The notes under the pieces were generated by a model that worked only from the letters and a program-made list of their open reading frames with translations, was not told the origin of the DNA and did not search any database. A DNA stretch of 44,783 nt from a virus. How positions within the stretch are numbered: the stretch's first letter is position 1; each line of letters begins with the position of its first letter. The stretch lies in the IMG/VR virus record IMGVR_UViG_3300020202_000113, positions 1 to 44,783 of that record; one strand, 5' to 3'. Positions 1 to 8,317 of this stretch are shown one piece after another. A program made the position numbers and the translations under genes.

Positions 1-149
1 CCAAGTCGCCCCGTTATTAGTGTAATATTGCACTGTAGGGGCGGCACCGGCATACCCAACTATAATTACCGTCGAACCATTAGTCGCGATATCGTATAGC
101 CCAGGGTTACTGCCATCAAAAGCCGTGGTCCGTATAGTCCAGGTCACCA
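1..149. repeat. Terminal overlap of the window, left copy (matches 44635-44783)
   Basis: Bases 1-149 match 44635-44783 with one difference: T at 23 against G at 44657. Both copies lie inside the same tail gene and keep its frame. This is best explained by a circular or circularly permuted assembly opened inside a gene, not by the natural terminal repeat, which is expected next to the terminase gene. Confidence 0.9.
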
Positions 150-480
150 AGTCAGGGGAGGTACTAACCGCGATATTTGTCGGGCCGCGGCCAATGGCAA
201 TCCAGACCGAACCATGTTTGATGATGCGGGCTACAGAATAGCCACTGCCCTCAAAGCCGGTCGTTATCGTAGTCCAGGTGAGGCCATCGGCAGACCGCTT
301 GCAGACACCATCCGCACACCCAGCGAGGACCCAAAGGCGGTCATTGGTGAACCACTCTAGATGGTTTGCCCCACTCGTCATTCCGGGGATGGCATCAGTC
401 TGGGTAAAGTTAGAACCATTCAGGGATGAGCCGAGCCGCGTTCCGCTAGTTGGCACAACCAGATAACGAGGGCGTGGCAT
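1..480 (-). CDS. Propeller-like tail/fibre protein, N-terminal part (gene cut by window ends)
   Basis: This is the first half of a gene of about 320 codons that continues at 44152-44783. The two parts join in the same frame through the 149-base overlap of the window ends. The ATG at 478-480 overlaps by one base the TAA of the preceding gene. The protein repeats units such as SADGLTW, SPDLVTW and TNNGATW, the S-x-D-G-x-x-W style of BNR/sialidase-like beta-propellers common in phage tail proteins. There is no catalytic motif I can recognise. Its position among the tail genes suggests a fibre-tip or receptor-contact protein; that role is inferred. Confidence 0.7.
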   Translation of the reverse strand, partial: MPRPRYLVVPTSGTRLGSSLNGSNFTQTDAIPGMTSGANHLEWFTNDRLWVLAGCADGVCKRSADGLTWTTITTGFEGSGYSVARIIKHGSVWIAIGRGPTNIAVSTSPDLVTWTIRTTAFDGSNPGLYDIATNGSTVIIVGYAGAAPTVQYYTNNGATW

Positions 481-845
481 TAGACGAACCCTGTTGCCGG
501 CGGGAACATATGAATCTTGTTGCTCGCTGCGTGGTACTTGCCGCCCACCACATCTATCTTGTTGGCGGTCGTAGTGAGCGTGGGGGCTCCATTATCGCCC
601 CAATCATAAATGGCGTTCCAAGTGATCGTGCGGCTGCCGGTCGCGTCTTGCTTAATGCGAAAGATGAGCGTTTGGCCGTCGGTCAGGTTAGTTGGAGCCG
701 CCATCGTGCGGTTACCACCTAGGGTGACATCAAACACATCACCCAGAGCCGCATTAACAGAAATGGTAGCACCATCACTAAGAGCCACTCGACCTTGCGG
801 GTAGAGACCCGAGACCATCCCCTTAGGGGGCTTTGTAGTAGCCAT
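480..845 (-). CDS. Small tail-associated protein (121 aa)
   Basis: The 121-residue protein is rich in beta-type sequence and holds a stretch, DGQTLIFRIKQDATGSRTI, that resembles small modules found at the ends of phage fibre genes. No enzyme motif is visible. It sits one base after the fibre gene and overlaps the next tail gene by one base (TAATG), so the three genes are probably translated together. A role as a fibre-associated or receptor-contact protein is inferred from this place. No signal peptide or membrane segment is present. Confidence 0.7.
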   Translation of the reverse strand: MATTKPPKGMVSGLYPQGRVALSDGATISVNAALGDVFDVTLGGNRTMAAPTNLTDGQTLIFRIKQDATGSRTITWNAIYDWGDNGAPTLTTTANKIDVVGGKYHAASNKIHMFPPATGFV

Positions 846-846
846 C

Positions 847-2043
847 TTAGAGCGCCTTGATGATGAAGTTCACAACCAGCGAGGGCTGCATGTTATTGTG
901 GGCCGTCGCCGGATTGTTGCCGGCGTTGCCGGTCGTTCGATTCACATCCGGAGCCCCGTCCACACGCAGCACCGAGTTGTTACCAGTGGTGGAGACACCG
1001 TGGGTGGCGATAGTGTGACTGTGTTCCGGAATTTCGGCCAGCGCCAGGGAGTGAGTCTCAGCACCAACCGTAGCGCCACGAGTGCGCGCGGTTAGGCCCG
1101 TACCCGTGCCTGCACCAATCGGGGTGCGACCCCGAAGGTCAGGAAGATTAAAGGTCGTCGTGTTGTTCCCGGCGCCAAAGGTAGTGCCGAGGAGGGCGAA
1201 GAGACTAGCGTAGGTTATACGACTCACAGCCGCGCCGTCACAGATAAGCCATTCTGCCGAGGGCGCAGAAGCGCCACTATAGGGCATTACCACACCAAGG
1301 GGCATGAGCTTCACGAGGACATCAGCTCCGAGCTTGGCCAGCGTCACGGCCCCATCTGCGATCTTCGCGGTGGAGACGGCGCTGTTGGCCAGCTTGCTGG
1401 TCGTGACGTTGCCGTCAGCCATCTTTGCGGAGGTCACCGAGCCGTTAGCCAGCGAGGCATAGAAGTACGGGATCGTCGGGCTCTGGATAACTTCAACATC
1501 CGAGACATCGCTCGGGATGGCCGAAGAGAAGACCAGGGTCACCCCGTCGCCGTCGAGCGAATAGGTGTCCTTGTGCTGAACTACACCATCGAAAGTGACG
1601 ACGGTGTTGTCTACCGAACCCGGGCTCTCTGAGAGCTCCAGCTCCGTGGTCACTCCGGCGGTGAAGTCGTCACCGGCATCGAAGTGGTCTCGGGTGATCT
1701 GGAGGTTCTCCTCGTCCTCGGGAGTCGAGGCGTCTTCGAGGAGCTCCTGGATCAGGTAGAAGAGCTGATTCGAGTCGAGGTCAACATCATCGGCGTCCAA
1801 GATGGCGCCGTTGGTGAAGTCCACGAGACGGTCTTCGCTAGGGGTAGAGCGTTGAATCTTGATTTCCGCCCCGTTGTCGGGGGCTTCATCGAACTGGATC
1901 TGGGTATCACTGAGCCAGGTAAAATCTTCGGTCTCGACTCCATCCACAAGGACGTGAACGTGGCTTCTCGAAATGAACGGGAAGGTCACGTTGTAGTCAG
2001 TCTCAGAGCCGTCACCGTCATAATTGACGTAGGAAAGGGCCAT
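847..2043 (-). CDS. Tail fibre protein, T7 gp17-like N-terminus with tail-collar domain
   Basis: Residues 1 to about 125 resemble the T7 gp17 N-terminal domain that attaches the fibre to the tail (opening MALSYVNYDGDGSETDYNV, then RSTPSEDRLVDF and DLDSNQLFYLIQE). Residues about 198-240 hold four short repeats of the form A-x-G-x-V-x-x-x-K, a shaft-like linker. Residues about 247-310 are a phage tail-collar domain (GVVMPYSG, WLICDGA, FNLPDLRGRTPIG). The end is a short NFIIKAL strand. It is shorter than T7 gp17 (553 aa), and the following small proteins may supply distal parts. Confidence 0.93.
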   Translation of the reverse strand: MALSYVNYDGDGSETDYNVTFPFISRSHVHVLVDGVETEDFTWLSDTQIQFDEAPDNGAEIKIQRSTPSEDRLVDFTNGAILDADDVDLDSNQLFYLIQELLEDASTPEDEENLQITRDHFDAGDDFTAGVTTELELSESPGSVDNTVVTFDGVVQHKDTYSLDGDGVTLVFSSAIPSDVSDVEVIQSPTIPYFYASLANGSVTSAKMADGNVTTSKLANSAVSTAKIADGAVTLAKLGADVLVKLMPLGVVMPYSGASAPSAEWLICDGAAVSRITYASLFALLGTTFGAGNNTTTFNLPDLRGRTPIGAGTGTGLTARTRGATVGAETHSLALAEIPEHSHTIATHGVSTTGNNSVLRVDGAPDVNRTTGNAGNNPATAHNNMQPSLVVNFIIKAL

Positions 2044-2072
2044 TGAATGGGGCCTTGCGGGAAATGGAGGTA

Positions 2073-2097
2073 GCCACCCCAGGTAGACTGAGGTGGC
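2073..2097 (-). other. Hairpin upstream of the tail fibre gene
   Basis: Read on the minus strand, this spacer forms a 10-bp stem with one U-G pair and a 5-nt loop. It lies between the large internal virion gene and the fibre gene. No U-run follows, so it looks more like an RNA-processing or mRNA-stability element than an intrinsic terminator. Confidence 0.5.
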
Positions 2098-2127
2098 CCC
2101 TTACGTGGAGTCGAGTTGTTAAACTAG

Positions 2128-5100
2128 TTAATTACCGAGTAGGTCTTGAAGGGCGTCGGGCCCCTGCCGCTGGATCGCCTTAACATTTCGGGCGTCCGTG
2201 CGGATATCAGCGTCAAGATTCGGATACTCTTTGCGGAGACGGCGCATACAGGCTTCGAGGTATTCACCACGAATCGCCTGAACGCGCTTCACCTTGGCAG
2301 AGTCGTACTCATTCGTGCCCTCAGGAAGGTTCTTGTATCGCTCGGACTGAATCTCGTGAGCGAGCCGTTCCTTCATCGTATAGCGCCCCTTCCGCTCGAT
2401 GGAGTGGAGCTCCATGAGGCGGTCGTAAGCGTCCTGCCCCTTTTCATTCAGGTACTTGGTCAGGTCGATGCCGCCCTTGGTGCCCATTTTATGGCTGGGC
2501 TTGGTAAAGGCATGCTCCAGCCTGGCCAGCTCGTCCTTCACGTTGTCGTGGAGGTCTGTGGAGTAGGCGATGGGAGCGACGCTATCGGGGCCGAAGCCAG
2601 CCGGGTACTTGATCGGCTCACCGAAGATATTGCGCTTCGGAGGGAGCTTCTCGGACAGTCCGGGAGTACGGGCGTAGATGGCATCCATCAACCCGCGAAC
2701 TTCTCGCATGGTGTCGTCACCGGCCCCGACCACGCCAGCCACCTGCTTAAAGGCGCTGGGGACGTGGGAGCCGGCACGGGACTGCGCCCAGTGTTGGAAC
2801 CGAGCGGGGCCATCTCGATGTGATTGGTCCACCGCTTCAATGAACTCTGCGAGTCCCCTGAAGTACGTCTTCGAGGTCAAATTCCGGGCCACCGCAGCGC
2901 CCATAGCAAGAGCTATGTCGGTCCGCGACTGCTCGTCCATGTACCCGTGGGCTTCACTGAAGTCGGCCGCGAGGCCAAACATCATGCCGTAGGGGTCCAT
3001 GCGGGAGTAGTCGACGTAGGTGTCTCCGACCTTGATGGAGTAGGGGCGCCATCCAGTTGCCTGGAGAGCGGCCTTCTCGTTCGGGTCGGCCGGGCCGCGC
3101 CCAGTCAGCTTACCTTCCAGCGTGAGGGCAATCGCAGAGGTCCAGAGGGCACCACCGGTGGCCCACATGCCACGAGCCGCCGCCGCCCGCTGCCCACCTG
3201 CGGCGAGCTCCGCGCGGTACGTCTTCATCGCCAGATTGAGGCCCGGCGTGTGCCAGCCCACTTCCTTGATGATGTTCGTCGGGGTCCGAATGAACGGAAG
3301 GATCAGACGAGCCCACGGATGTTTGGCCTGCACGGTCGTGGAGAGCGTGTTGGCGAAGCTGTTGGGATGGAGGTCCTCGGTGAAGGTCGAGATGCGGGCC
3401 TCGTGGAGAGCACCCTCATCGACCCCAGTACCGGTCTTGTCAAAGGCGCCAGCAACACGCGCCTCGATGTAGGTCGCGAGGGTGTCGCCCTTCATGCCCT
3501 TCTGCATGCCCTCTCGCGTTGCCATCGAGTAGACGTTGGCGCGATAGTTCATCTGCTTGAAGAACTCGTCGGCGGTCAGCAGCATGCGCGTCGGGATGCG
3601 CACCACGGTGCCCGTCCAGTTGGCGACGGCTCCCATGAAGGAGTTCTCGTTCCACCCGAAGGCTTTCGCTGAGATGGCCTTTCGGGGCCCCTCGGTCTTG
3701 AGTGAGCGGGGGTCGAGGATGGACTCCTCGGTCCTGAAGGCTTTGCACGCGAGGGCGAGGCTATCCTTGATGGCCTTCACCTGGCCCACGTAGGTGTCGA
3801 AGCCTTCCGAGAGGTTGCCACCCACCATCTTCTCCAGGGGGCGCAGGCCCGACTGGATCATGTTGGAGGTCAGGTTGACCAAGTGGGTCTTGGGGCCACT
3901 GAGGATGGAGTTGATCCAGTACTCAGTATAGGCGTTGAAGGACTTCAGGACTGCGGAAGGTGGCCGAAGAATCTTCGCAGTGGCCGTAACGTCGCCACCA
4001 GAGGCGATGATGGCCTTGATCTGGGCCGTGGAGATGTCGGCATCAGCCGAGAGTCCCCACTGGCGGGTGCCACGGGCCTGGGCAGTGCGGATAGGAAGGA
4101 GAATGTTCTCCATTTCCGCAAGCTTCTGGACCATGGTGTTGATCCTGGAGCGGTCAGTGGTCACGCCGTTATCGAGGGCGCGCGCTTCCTTCCAGACGGC
4201 TTGGGCAAGGCCCTGCATCTGGCGGCGAGCCGCAAAGACCATTCCAGCTTGCCGGTTGGCGTCCTTCGAGAGGACCGCCAGGTTGGTCCAGAGTTCCTCG
4301 GGAGTGGTACCGAGGGCATCTGCGATGTCGACCGTCTCCTTCCAGGTCTGGATGCCGCCGACCTTCTTTTCGATCTGCGGCGCGAGCTTCTCGGCCGTCA
4401 GCTCAAGGACCTGGCGCATGGTGCCGGGACCTTCGATCTTCTCGTGGTTGAGGAGACCGGTGATGCGGTCCACGGGGAAGTCAGCCTGGTCAGTGAGCTC
4501 CTTGATGATGGAGTCAGCGTCTTCTTGGGCGAGAGACTCGGGGGTGGGCGGAGCCTTGGGAGCTCCAGCCTCGGGGGCCTCGGCCTTCGCCTGAGCCTTG
4601 GCTTGTGCCTCCTCCAACTCATCGGCCACTTCAGCGGCAGCCTTCCGGGCCTCTTCCTCGCCACCCTTCTGGCGAGCTTCACGAATCCTCTTCACACCCT
4701 TCACGACAAGAATAAGGCCATCCACAGCGGCCCCGAGGGTGGCGCCCTCAAGAAAGGCCTTCAGGCGGCCCTCTGCCTCCGAATCATTCGGGTCCGCAGC
4801 GAGGTACTCGGTGATGGGGTTGGCGAGCGACGGGTAGGCCTCGATGAGGTTCGAGAGGCGCTCCTCAGTGGGGTCGAAGGCGATGGCCTCCGCCGCCCCA
4901 CCCTGGACCGTCAGACGTGCAGCCGTTACGCCCTTGCCGGCCTTCTGAAGCAGGTTCATCGCCTGCATTACCTTGCCGGCGCCGATCATTCCGACCGTGA
5001 ACTGCCCGATGCTTTCCCCGATCTTACCTGCAACGCTTTCAGGCGCGGTTGGAGCGGGGATAGAATCAATAGCCGTTTCGGTGGCCTTGCCCTGTTCCTG

Positions 5101-5508
5101 AATCTTCTTACCGCCCGCAGACTCACGCATGTCATCAGGCATGAACATGCGGCCCGATGCGACGCTAAGGCCAAACTTTGCCGTCTCCTTAGCGCCCTTG
5201 ATGGCGCCCCCAGTGACGTTCTTAGCGCCACTTGCGAGGTCACTGCCAGCTTCAGCCAGGTTGTCGAGGAGAGCCTCCGGCTGCGCCTCGCCGGTGGGCT
5301 TGGGAGCGTAGTCGGGATCGTTGATGGTGCTATGGGTGCCGGCCTTCTTCGCTGCCTTGGAGTTCTTGTCCGCCTCGGCTTCCTCCGGCGTCATAAGCGT
5401 CTCAGGGTCTACACCATCGAGAGGGATTTCATCCGGCAGGGGAAGGGGCTCGAACTCATCGTTACCGCCCGCAGGAGGCGTCGGGTCATTAATTGTCGGG
5501 CGGTCCAT
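2128..5508 (-). CDS. Large internal virion / DNA ejection protein (gp16-like position)
   Basis: The 1126-residue protein sits where T7 encodes gp16, after gp14- and gp15-like genes and before the fibre gene. Proteins of this position form part of the inner core and the channel that carries DNA across the host envelope. It has a disordered acidic N-terminus, alanine/glycine-rich hydrophobic stretches near residues 170-280, an Ala-Lys-Glu coiled stretch near 290-320, and a segment NSILSGPKTHLVNLTSN seen in large phage ejection proteins. I do not see the N-terminal lytic transglycosylase motif of T7 gp16 (1318 aa). The functional call rests mainly on gene order and size. Confidence 0.78.
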   Translation of the reverse strand: MDRPTINDPTPPAGGNDEFEPLPLPDEIPLDGVDPETLMTPEEAEADKNSKAAKKAGTHSTINDPDYAPKPTGEAQPEALLDNLAEAGSDLASGAKNVTGGAIKGAKETAKFGLSVASGRMFMPDDMRESAGGKKIQEQGKATETAIDSIPAPTAPESVAGKIGESIGQFTVGMIGAGKVMQAMNLLQKAGKGVTAARLTVQGGAAEAIAFDPTEERLSNLIEAYPSLANPITEYLAADPNDSEAEGRLKAFLEGATLGAAVDGLILVVKGVKRIREARQKGGEEEARKAAAEVADELEEAQAKAQAKAEAPEAGAPKAPPTPESLAQEDADSIIKELTDQADFPVDRITGLLNHEKIEGPGTMRQVLELTAEKLAPQIEKKVGGIQTWKETVDIADALGTTPEELWTNLAVLSKDANRQAGMVFAARRQMQGLAQAVWKEARALDNGVTTDRSRINTMVQKLAEMENILLPIRTAQARGTRQWGLSADADISTAQIKAIIASGGDVTATAKILRPPSAVLKSFNAYTEYWINSILSGPKTHLVNLTSNMIQSGLRPLEKMVGGNLSEGFDTYVGQVKAIKDSLALACKAFRTEESILDPRSLKTEGPRKAISAKAFGWNENSFMGAVANWTGTVVRIPTRMLLTADEFFKQMNYRANVYSMATREGMQKGMKGDTLATYIEARVAGAFDKTGTGVDEGALHEARISTFTEDLHPNSFANTLSTTVQAKHPWARLILPFIRTPTNIIKEVGWHTPGLNLAMKTYRAELAAGGQRAAAARGMWATGGALWTSAIALTLEGKLTGRGPADPNEKAALQATGWRPYSIKVGDTYVDYSRMDPYGMMFGLAADFSEAHGYMDEQSRTDIALAMGAAVARNLTSKTYFRGLAEFIEAVDQSHRDGPARFQHWAQSRAGSHVPSAFKQVAGVVGAGDDTMREVRGLMDAIYARTPGLSEKLPPKRNIFGEPIKYPAGFGPDSVAPIAYSTDLHDNVKDELARLEHAFTKPSHKMGTKGGIDLTKYLNEKGQDAYDRLMELHSIERKGRYTMKERLAHEIQSERYKNLPEGTNEYDSAKVKRVQAIRGEYLEACMRRLRKEYPNLDADIRTDARNVKAIQRQGPDALQDLLGN

Positions 5509-5523
5509 TGCGTGTTCGATACC

Positions 5524-7284
5524 TTACTTGTTAGGTTCAGACTTAGGTTTGCGGGAGAGAGCAAGCTGGGCCAGGTAGAGCTTCTTGGGCTCGATACCCA
5601 GGCGGTCTGCAAGGCGCTTGATGGCGCCGCTGGTCCCGCGGGACTCATTGTATTCCATGACAGCCTTGTTCATGGAGTCGCCCTCGAAGATGAGGTCTCG
5701 CTGCCAATCGACGGCAGCCGGGTCGACAATGAAGGCACTATTCTGGTCCACCTTGACCTTGGCCCCCTCAAGGGCCTCGCCTGCGTAGACACCGAGGAGC
5801 GTCTTCTGCATCTCCACGGCGTACTTCAGAACGTCCCCTTCAGTGGCCTCGGGGTGAGACTTCTTGTAGGACATCAGGTAGTTGAGGAACTCGTTCTGAG
5901 CCCGAGTCGCGTTGATCGCGTTGGACTCCTTGAAGTCCAGGTCGTTGCCTCGAATGGTCTGGCCGAGGGCTCGGTGGAGCTCCTGAACGGTAGAGTCACG
6001 GAGCGTGGAGCGGAACTCTTTGGCTCGCTCTAGATTCTCAGCCAGCTTGGTAGCGGTCTGCTTGCTGATCTTGCCCTTACGCTGGGCTTCCATGACTTTG
6101 GCCAGGGAGCCGTTGCCTCCGAAGACCTCCGCCGTCATCTCGACAACGGTGTCCTGGTCCTCAACGATATTGTCGGCCCCATTAATGTGCGCCTGGCGCC
6201 AGCCGTAGGCCTCTTGGGCCGCCTTCGGGTCGACCTCAGCGAGCTGCTGGAGCTCCTGGGAGACATCGGCACCGGGGTCGGTGTTGATCTTCTGAAAGAT
6301 GGAACGCTGGCCGGCATCAATCGCCGCCTCGCGCTCTTCCTTCGCCTTCTCGGCGTTGATGCGGTCACGCTCATCAAGGCCCCGGAAAATAGACTCTTCA
6401 GTTTCCCGGCGGAGGTCCTTCACGAACCCGATCTGGCCGAGAGTGTTCTTGCCATCTCGCCCCGCTGGAATCTGGTCCAGGAGGTCGAGGTAACTGGAGT
6501 CGAGGGTGAGGAGTGCCTTACGAGCGATGGCCCCGGCCATGATCTGGTTGCTGCGAGTACCATCGAGACCATTGAGGTACTGGTCCTGAACGAGCCCGTG
6601 GATGGTCTTCGCGTAGAACTCGGGGGAGCCGCCGGACTGCTCCATGTTATCTAAGAGGAGGCCAATCTCCGTGTCAGTGTTTTGCTCCACCTGAAGGAGG
6701 ATGGCCTGGTCACGGGCCGTGCGGTGGTGTGACAACAGGTTGGATTGGCTGCGCTCTACTGAGGGCGTGAAGATGCGCGCTACCTCGGGGTCGCCGGGAT
6801 CGGCCCCAACCCCCTCCATGTACTTCTCGGTGAAGCCACCAACGAAGTCGGAGATGTCATCCTCGTTACGCGAGTCACTCCGGGCGTAGGCCTCACGGAG
6901 CGCCTGGTCGTACTTCTCCGCCTCGATGCGGTACACCTGCTGGCGCATGCCTTGCAGGAACCACGGATTGCGGGCAGCGGGGAGCTCACCCCGAGCCACG
7001 GCCTCACGGAGGGCCTTCCGGTTCTGAAGGCGCTTATCAGCCAGGATGGCCTGCTCGCCCTCGGAAAGTTCCTTGTTGGTCTGCTCGGCATGCTGGATGT
7101 CAGCAGCCGCGAAGAGGGATGGAGAAAGGTCCTTCAAGGCCGCGGCAAGCTGGTCGAGCTGAGACGGGCCTTGGGCGCGTGGAATCTCGTCGGGGCGATG
7201 GAACGTGTCCACCGGAGTGGCCCTGGGAGTCAGCGGCGCTGGCCCCGGAAGAGGACCCACCTGAACACGATTCTTAGGCATCAT
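5524..7284 (-). CDS. Internal virion protein, gp15-like
   Basis: The 586-residue protein is highly charged and mostly helical, as expected for the T7 gp15 class of inner-core proteins (T7 gp15 is 747 aa). An N-terminal proline-rich leader is followed by long helices, including KAKEEREAAIDAGQRSI. The start is one of two adjacent ATG codons; the first overlaps the TAA of the gp14-like gene by one base. It stands between gp14-like and gp16-like genes, so a role in the ejected core complex is likely. Sequence recognition alone is weak. Confidence 0.78.
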   Translation of the reverse strand: MMPKNRVQVGPLPGPAPLTPRATPVDTFHRPDEIPRAQGPSQLDQLAAALKDLSPSLFAAADIQHAEQTNKELSEGEQAILADKRLQNRKALREAVARGELPAARNPWFLQGMRQQVYRIEAEKYDQALREAYARSDSRNEDDISDFVGGFTEKYMEGVGADPGDPEVARIFTPSVERSQSNLLSHHRTARDQAILLQVEQNTDTEIGLLLDNMEQSGGSPEFYAKTIHGLVQDQYLNGLDGTRSNQIMAGAIARKALLTLDSSYLDLLDQIPAGRDGKNTLGQIGFVKDLRRETEESIFRGLDERDRINAEKAKEEREAAIDAGQRSIFQKINTDPGADVSQELQQLAEVDPKAAQEAYGWRQAHINGADNIVEDQDTVVEMTAEVFGGNGSLAKVMEAQRKGKISKQTATKLAENLERAKEFRSTLRDSTVQELHRALGQTIRGNDLDFKESNAINATRAQNEFLNYLMSYKKSHPEATEGDVLKYAVEMQKTLLGVYAGEALEGAKVKVDQNSAFIVDPAAVDWQRDLIFEGDSMNKAVMEYNESRGTSGAIKRLADRLGIEPKKLYLAQLALSRKPKSEPNK

Positions 7285-7847
7285 TAACCCGTAGTGCGGC
7301 CACTCGGAGTGGCGGTGGTGTAGCGGTAGCGGTTGTAGGCATCGAGGCCCTGACCAGCCATCTGGATACCAGCAGCGAGATAGGACGGTCGCTCAAGGGG
7401 AGCTCGGCGGGTGGCAATGGTGCGATCCACAGCACCGGCTCGGAGCCCAAGGAGCTCGGCCGTCGACTGCGCCTGGTCCATCTCAAGGTTCTGCTTCACC
7501 GCGTCGCTATAGCCCGCCTCCTGGCGGTAGAAGTCCTGGATGAGAGCATCCACGGAAAGACCAGCAGCGCCGGCCTCACCGGCCGAGACGCGCGCCGTAG
7601 CACGGGCCTGGGCCGCCTTCTTGCTGTTCTCCAGGAGCTCTTGGGCAGCCGCACTGGCGTTCTGCTGGTCACGGAGGCGAACCTGCCCCGCCTGCTGCTT
7701 GAAGGTCTCGGCCGCTAAGGCGGCGCCCTCATCAGCGGCGCGCTGGTTGATGCGGTTCTGCTCTTGGACGTTTTGGTCGGTCGAATAGACGGTGTAAGCG
7801 GTCGTGCCCAGTGCGAGGACTAGACCGGCTGCGGCGAGGGTACACAT
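7284..7847 (-). CDS. Internal virion protein, gp14-like
   Basis: The 187-residue protein begins with a short hydrophobic segment (LAAAGLVLALGTTAY), followed by an Ala/Gln/Glu-rich helical body and a C-terminal part with QMAGQGLDAYNRYR. This layout is typical of the T7 gp14 class, which enters the outer membrane during ejection. The ATG lies 28 bases inside the end of the gp13-like gene, and the stop overlaps the next start by one base, so coupled translation of the core genes is likely. Confidence 0.82.
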   Translation of the reverse strand: MCTLAAAGLVLALGTTAYTVYSTDQNVQEQNRINQRAADEGAALAAETFKQQAGQVRLRDQQNASAAAQELLENSKKAAQARATARVSAGEAGAAGLSVDALIQDFYRQEAGYSDAVKQNLEMDQAQSTAELLGLRAGAVDRTIATRRAPLERPSYLAAGIQMAGQGLDAYNRYRYTTATPSGRTTG

Positions 7848-8317
7848 GGTGAATTATCAATCCTAACGAACTCAAAGAATGGTCTCTGCTCGACACCGAG
7901 GCGTTCGTGCTTGTGGATGGCCATGAAGCCAAATCGCTTCAGCCACCGGATGTGAACTTCGTTCCGGCAGTCCACCACGTTCCACAGGAAGGGATACTTC
8001 AGGTGGAACTGGTGGAGATACGGAAGGGTGCCACGGAGGAAGTCCGTCTTGATGGACAACAGGGCGTCTGAGCCAAGGAGCCACACAGCGGCCTCTAAGG
8101 GGTCCATCAGGGGATGGTGGTAGATACCAAACATCCCGATGACGGAGCCGTCGTCAGCCACTATGGAGTAGGTCTCGGTTCCATCCCGAACGCTCTCGGT
8201 GAGAACGGTCTCGGGTGGCTGGGCGAGTAGCGCCTGCATCTCTTGCAGGTCGGCCTTACGCAGGCGCGGGGCGAGAGCACGGGCATCTTCTAGAGTGGCT
8301 GGACGGACGCTAGGCAC
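7820..8317 (-). CDS. gp13-like internal virion protein A (DUF2833-type, acetyltransferase-like fold)
   Basis: I chose the GTG at 8315-8317, which overlaps the end of the gp12-like gene; it gives 165 residues opening MPSVRPATLEDARALAPRL. The frame stays open upstream, but only as a shadow of gp12. The body carries the DUF2833 pattern: an N-terminal R-x-A-T-x-x-D, VIGMFGIYHHP in the middle, and RNEVHIRWLKRFGF near the end. Proteins of this family occupy the gp13 position in T7-like phages and are needed for infectious particles. The fold resembles N-acetyltransferases, but enzymatic activity is not established. Confidence 0.82.
   Translation of the reverse strand: MPSVRPATLEDARALAPRLRKADLQEMQALLAQPPETVLTESVRDGTETYSIVADDGSVIGMFGIYHHPLMDPLEAAVWLLGSDALLSIKTDFLRGTLPYLHQFHLKYPFLWNVVDCRNEVHIRWLKRFGFMAIHKHERLGVEQRPFFEFVRIDNSPCVPSPQPV

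Noticed and set aside
1-149. The end overlap as the natural direct terminal repeat
   Set aside because: It is inside a tail gene, is short and has a mismatch; terminase and heptamer arrays place the real end near 38-39 kb.
1215-1230. TTATACGACTCACAGC, similar to the start of the T7 promoter, on the plus strand
   Set aside because: It lies inside the tail fibre coding sequence, points against all neighbouring genes, and lacks the TATAGG part. It is a chance match.
3883-6033. Very long open frame on the plus strand opposite the internal virion genes
   Set aside because: It is a shadow of two clear minus-strand genes in high-G+C DNA, spans their boundary and has no family signature or ribosome site.
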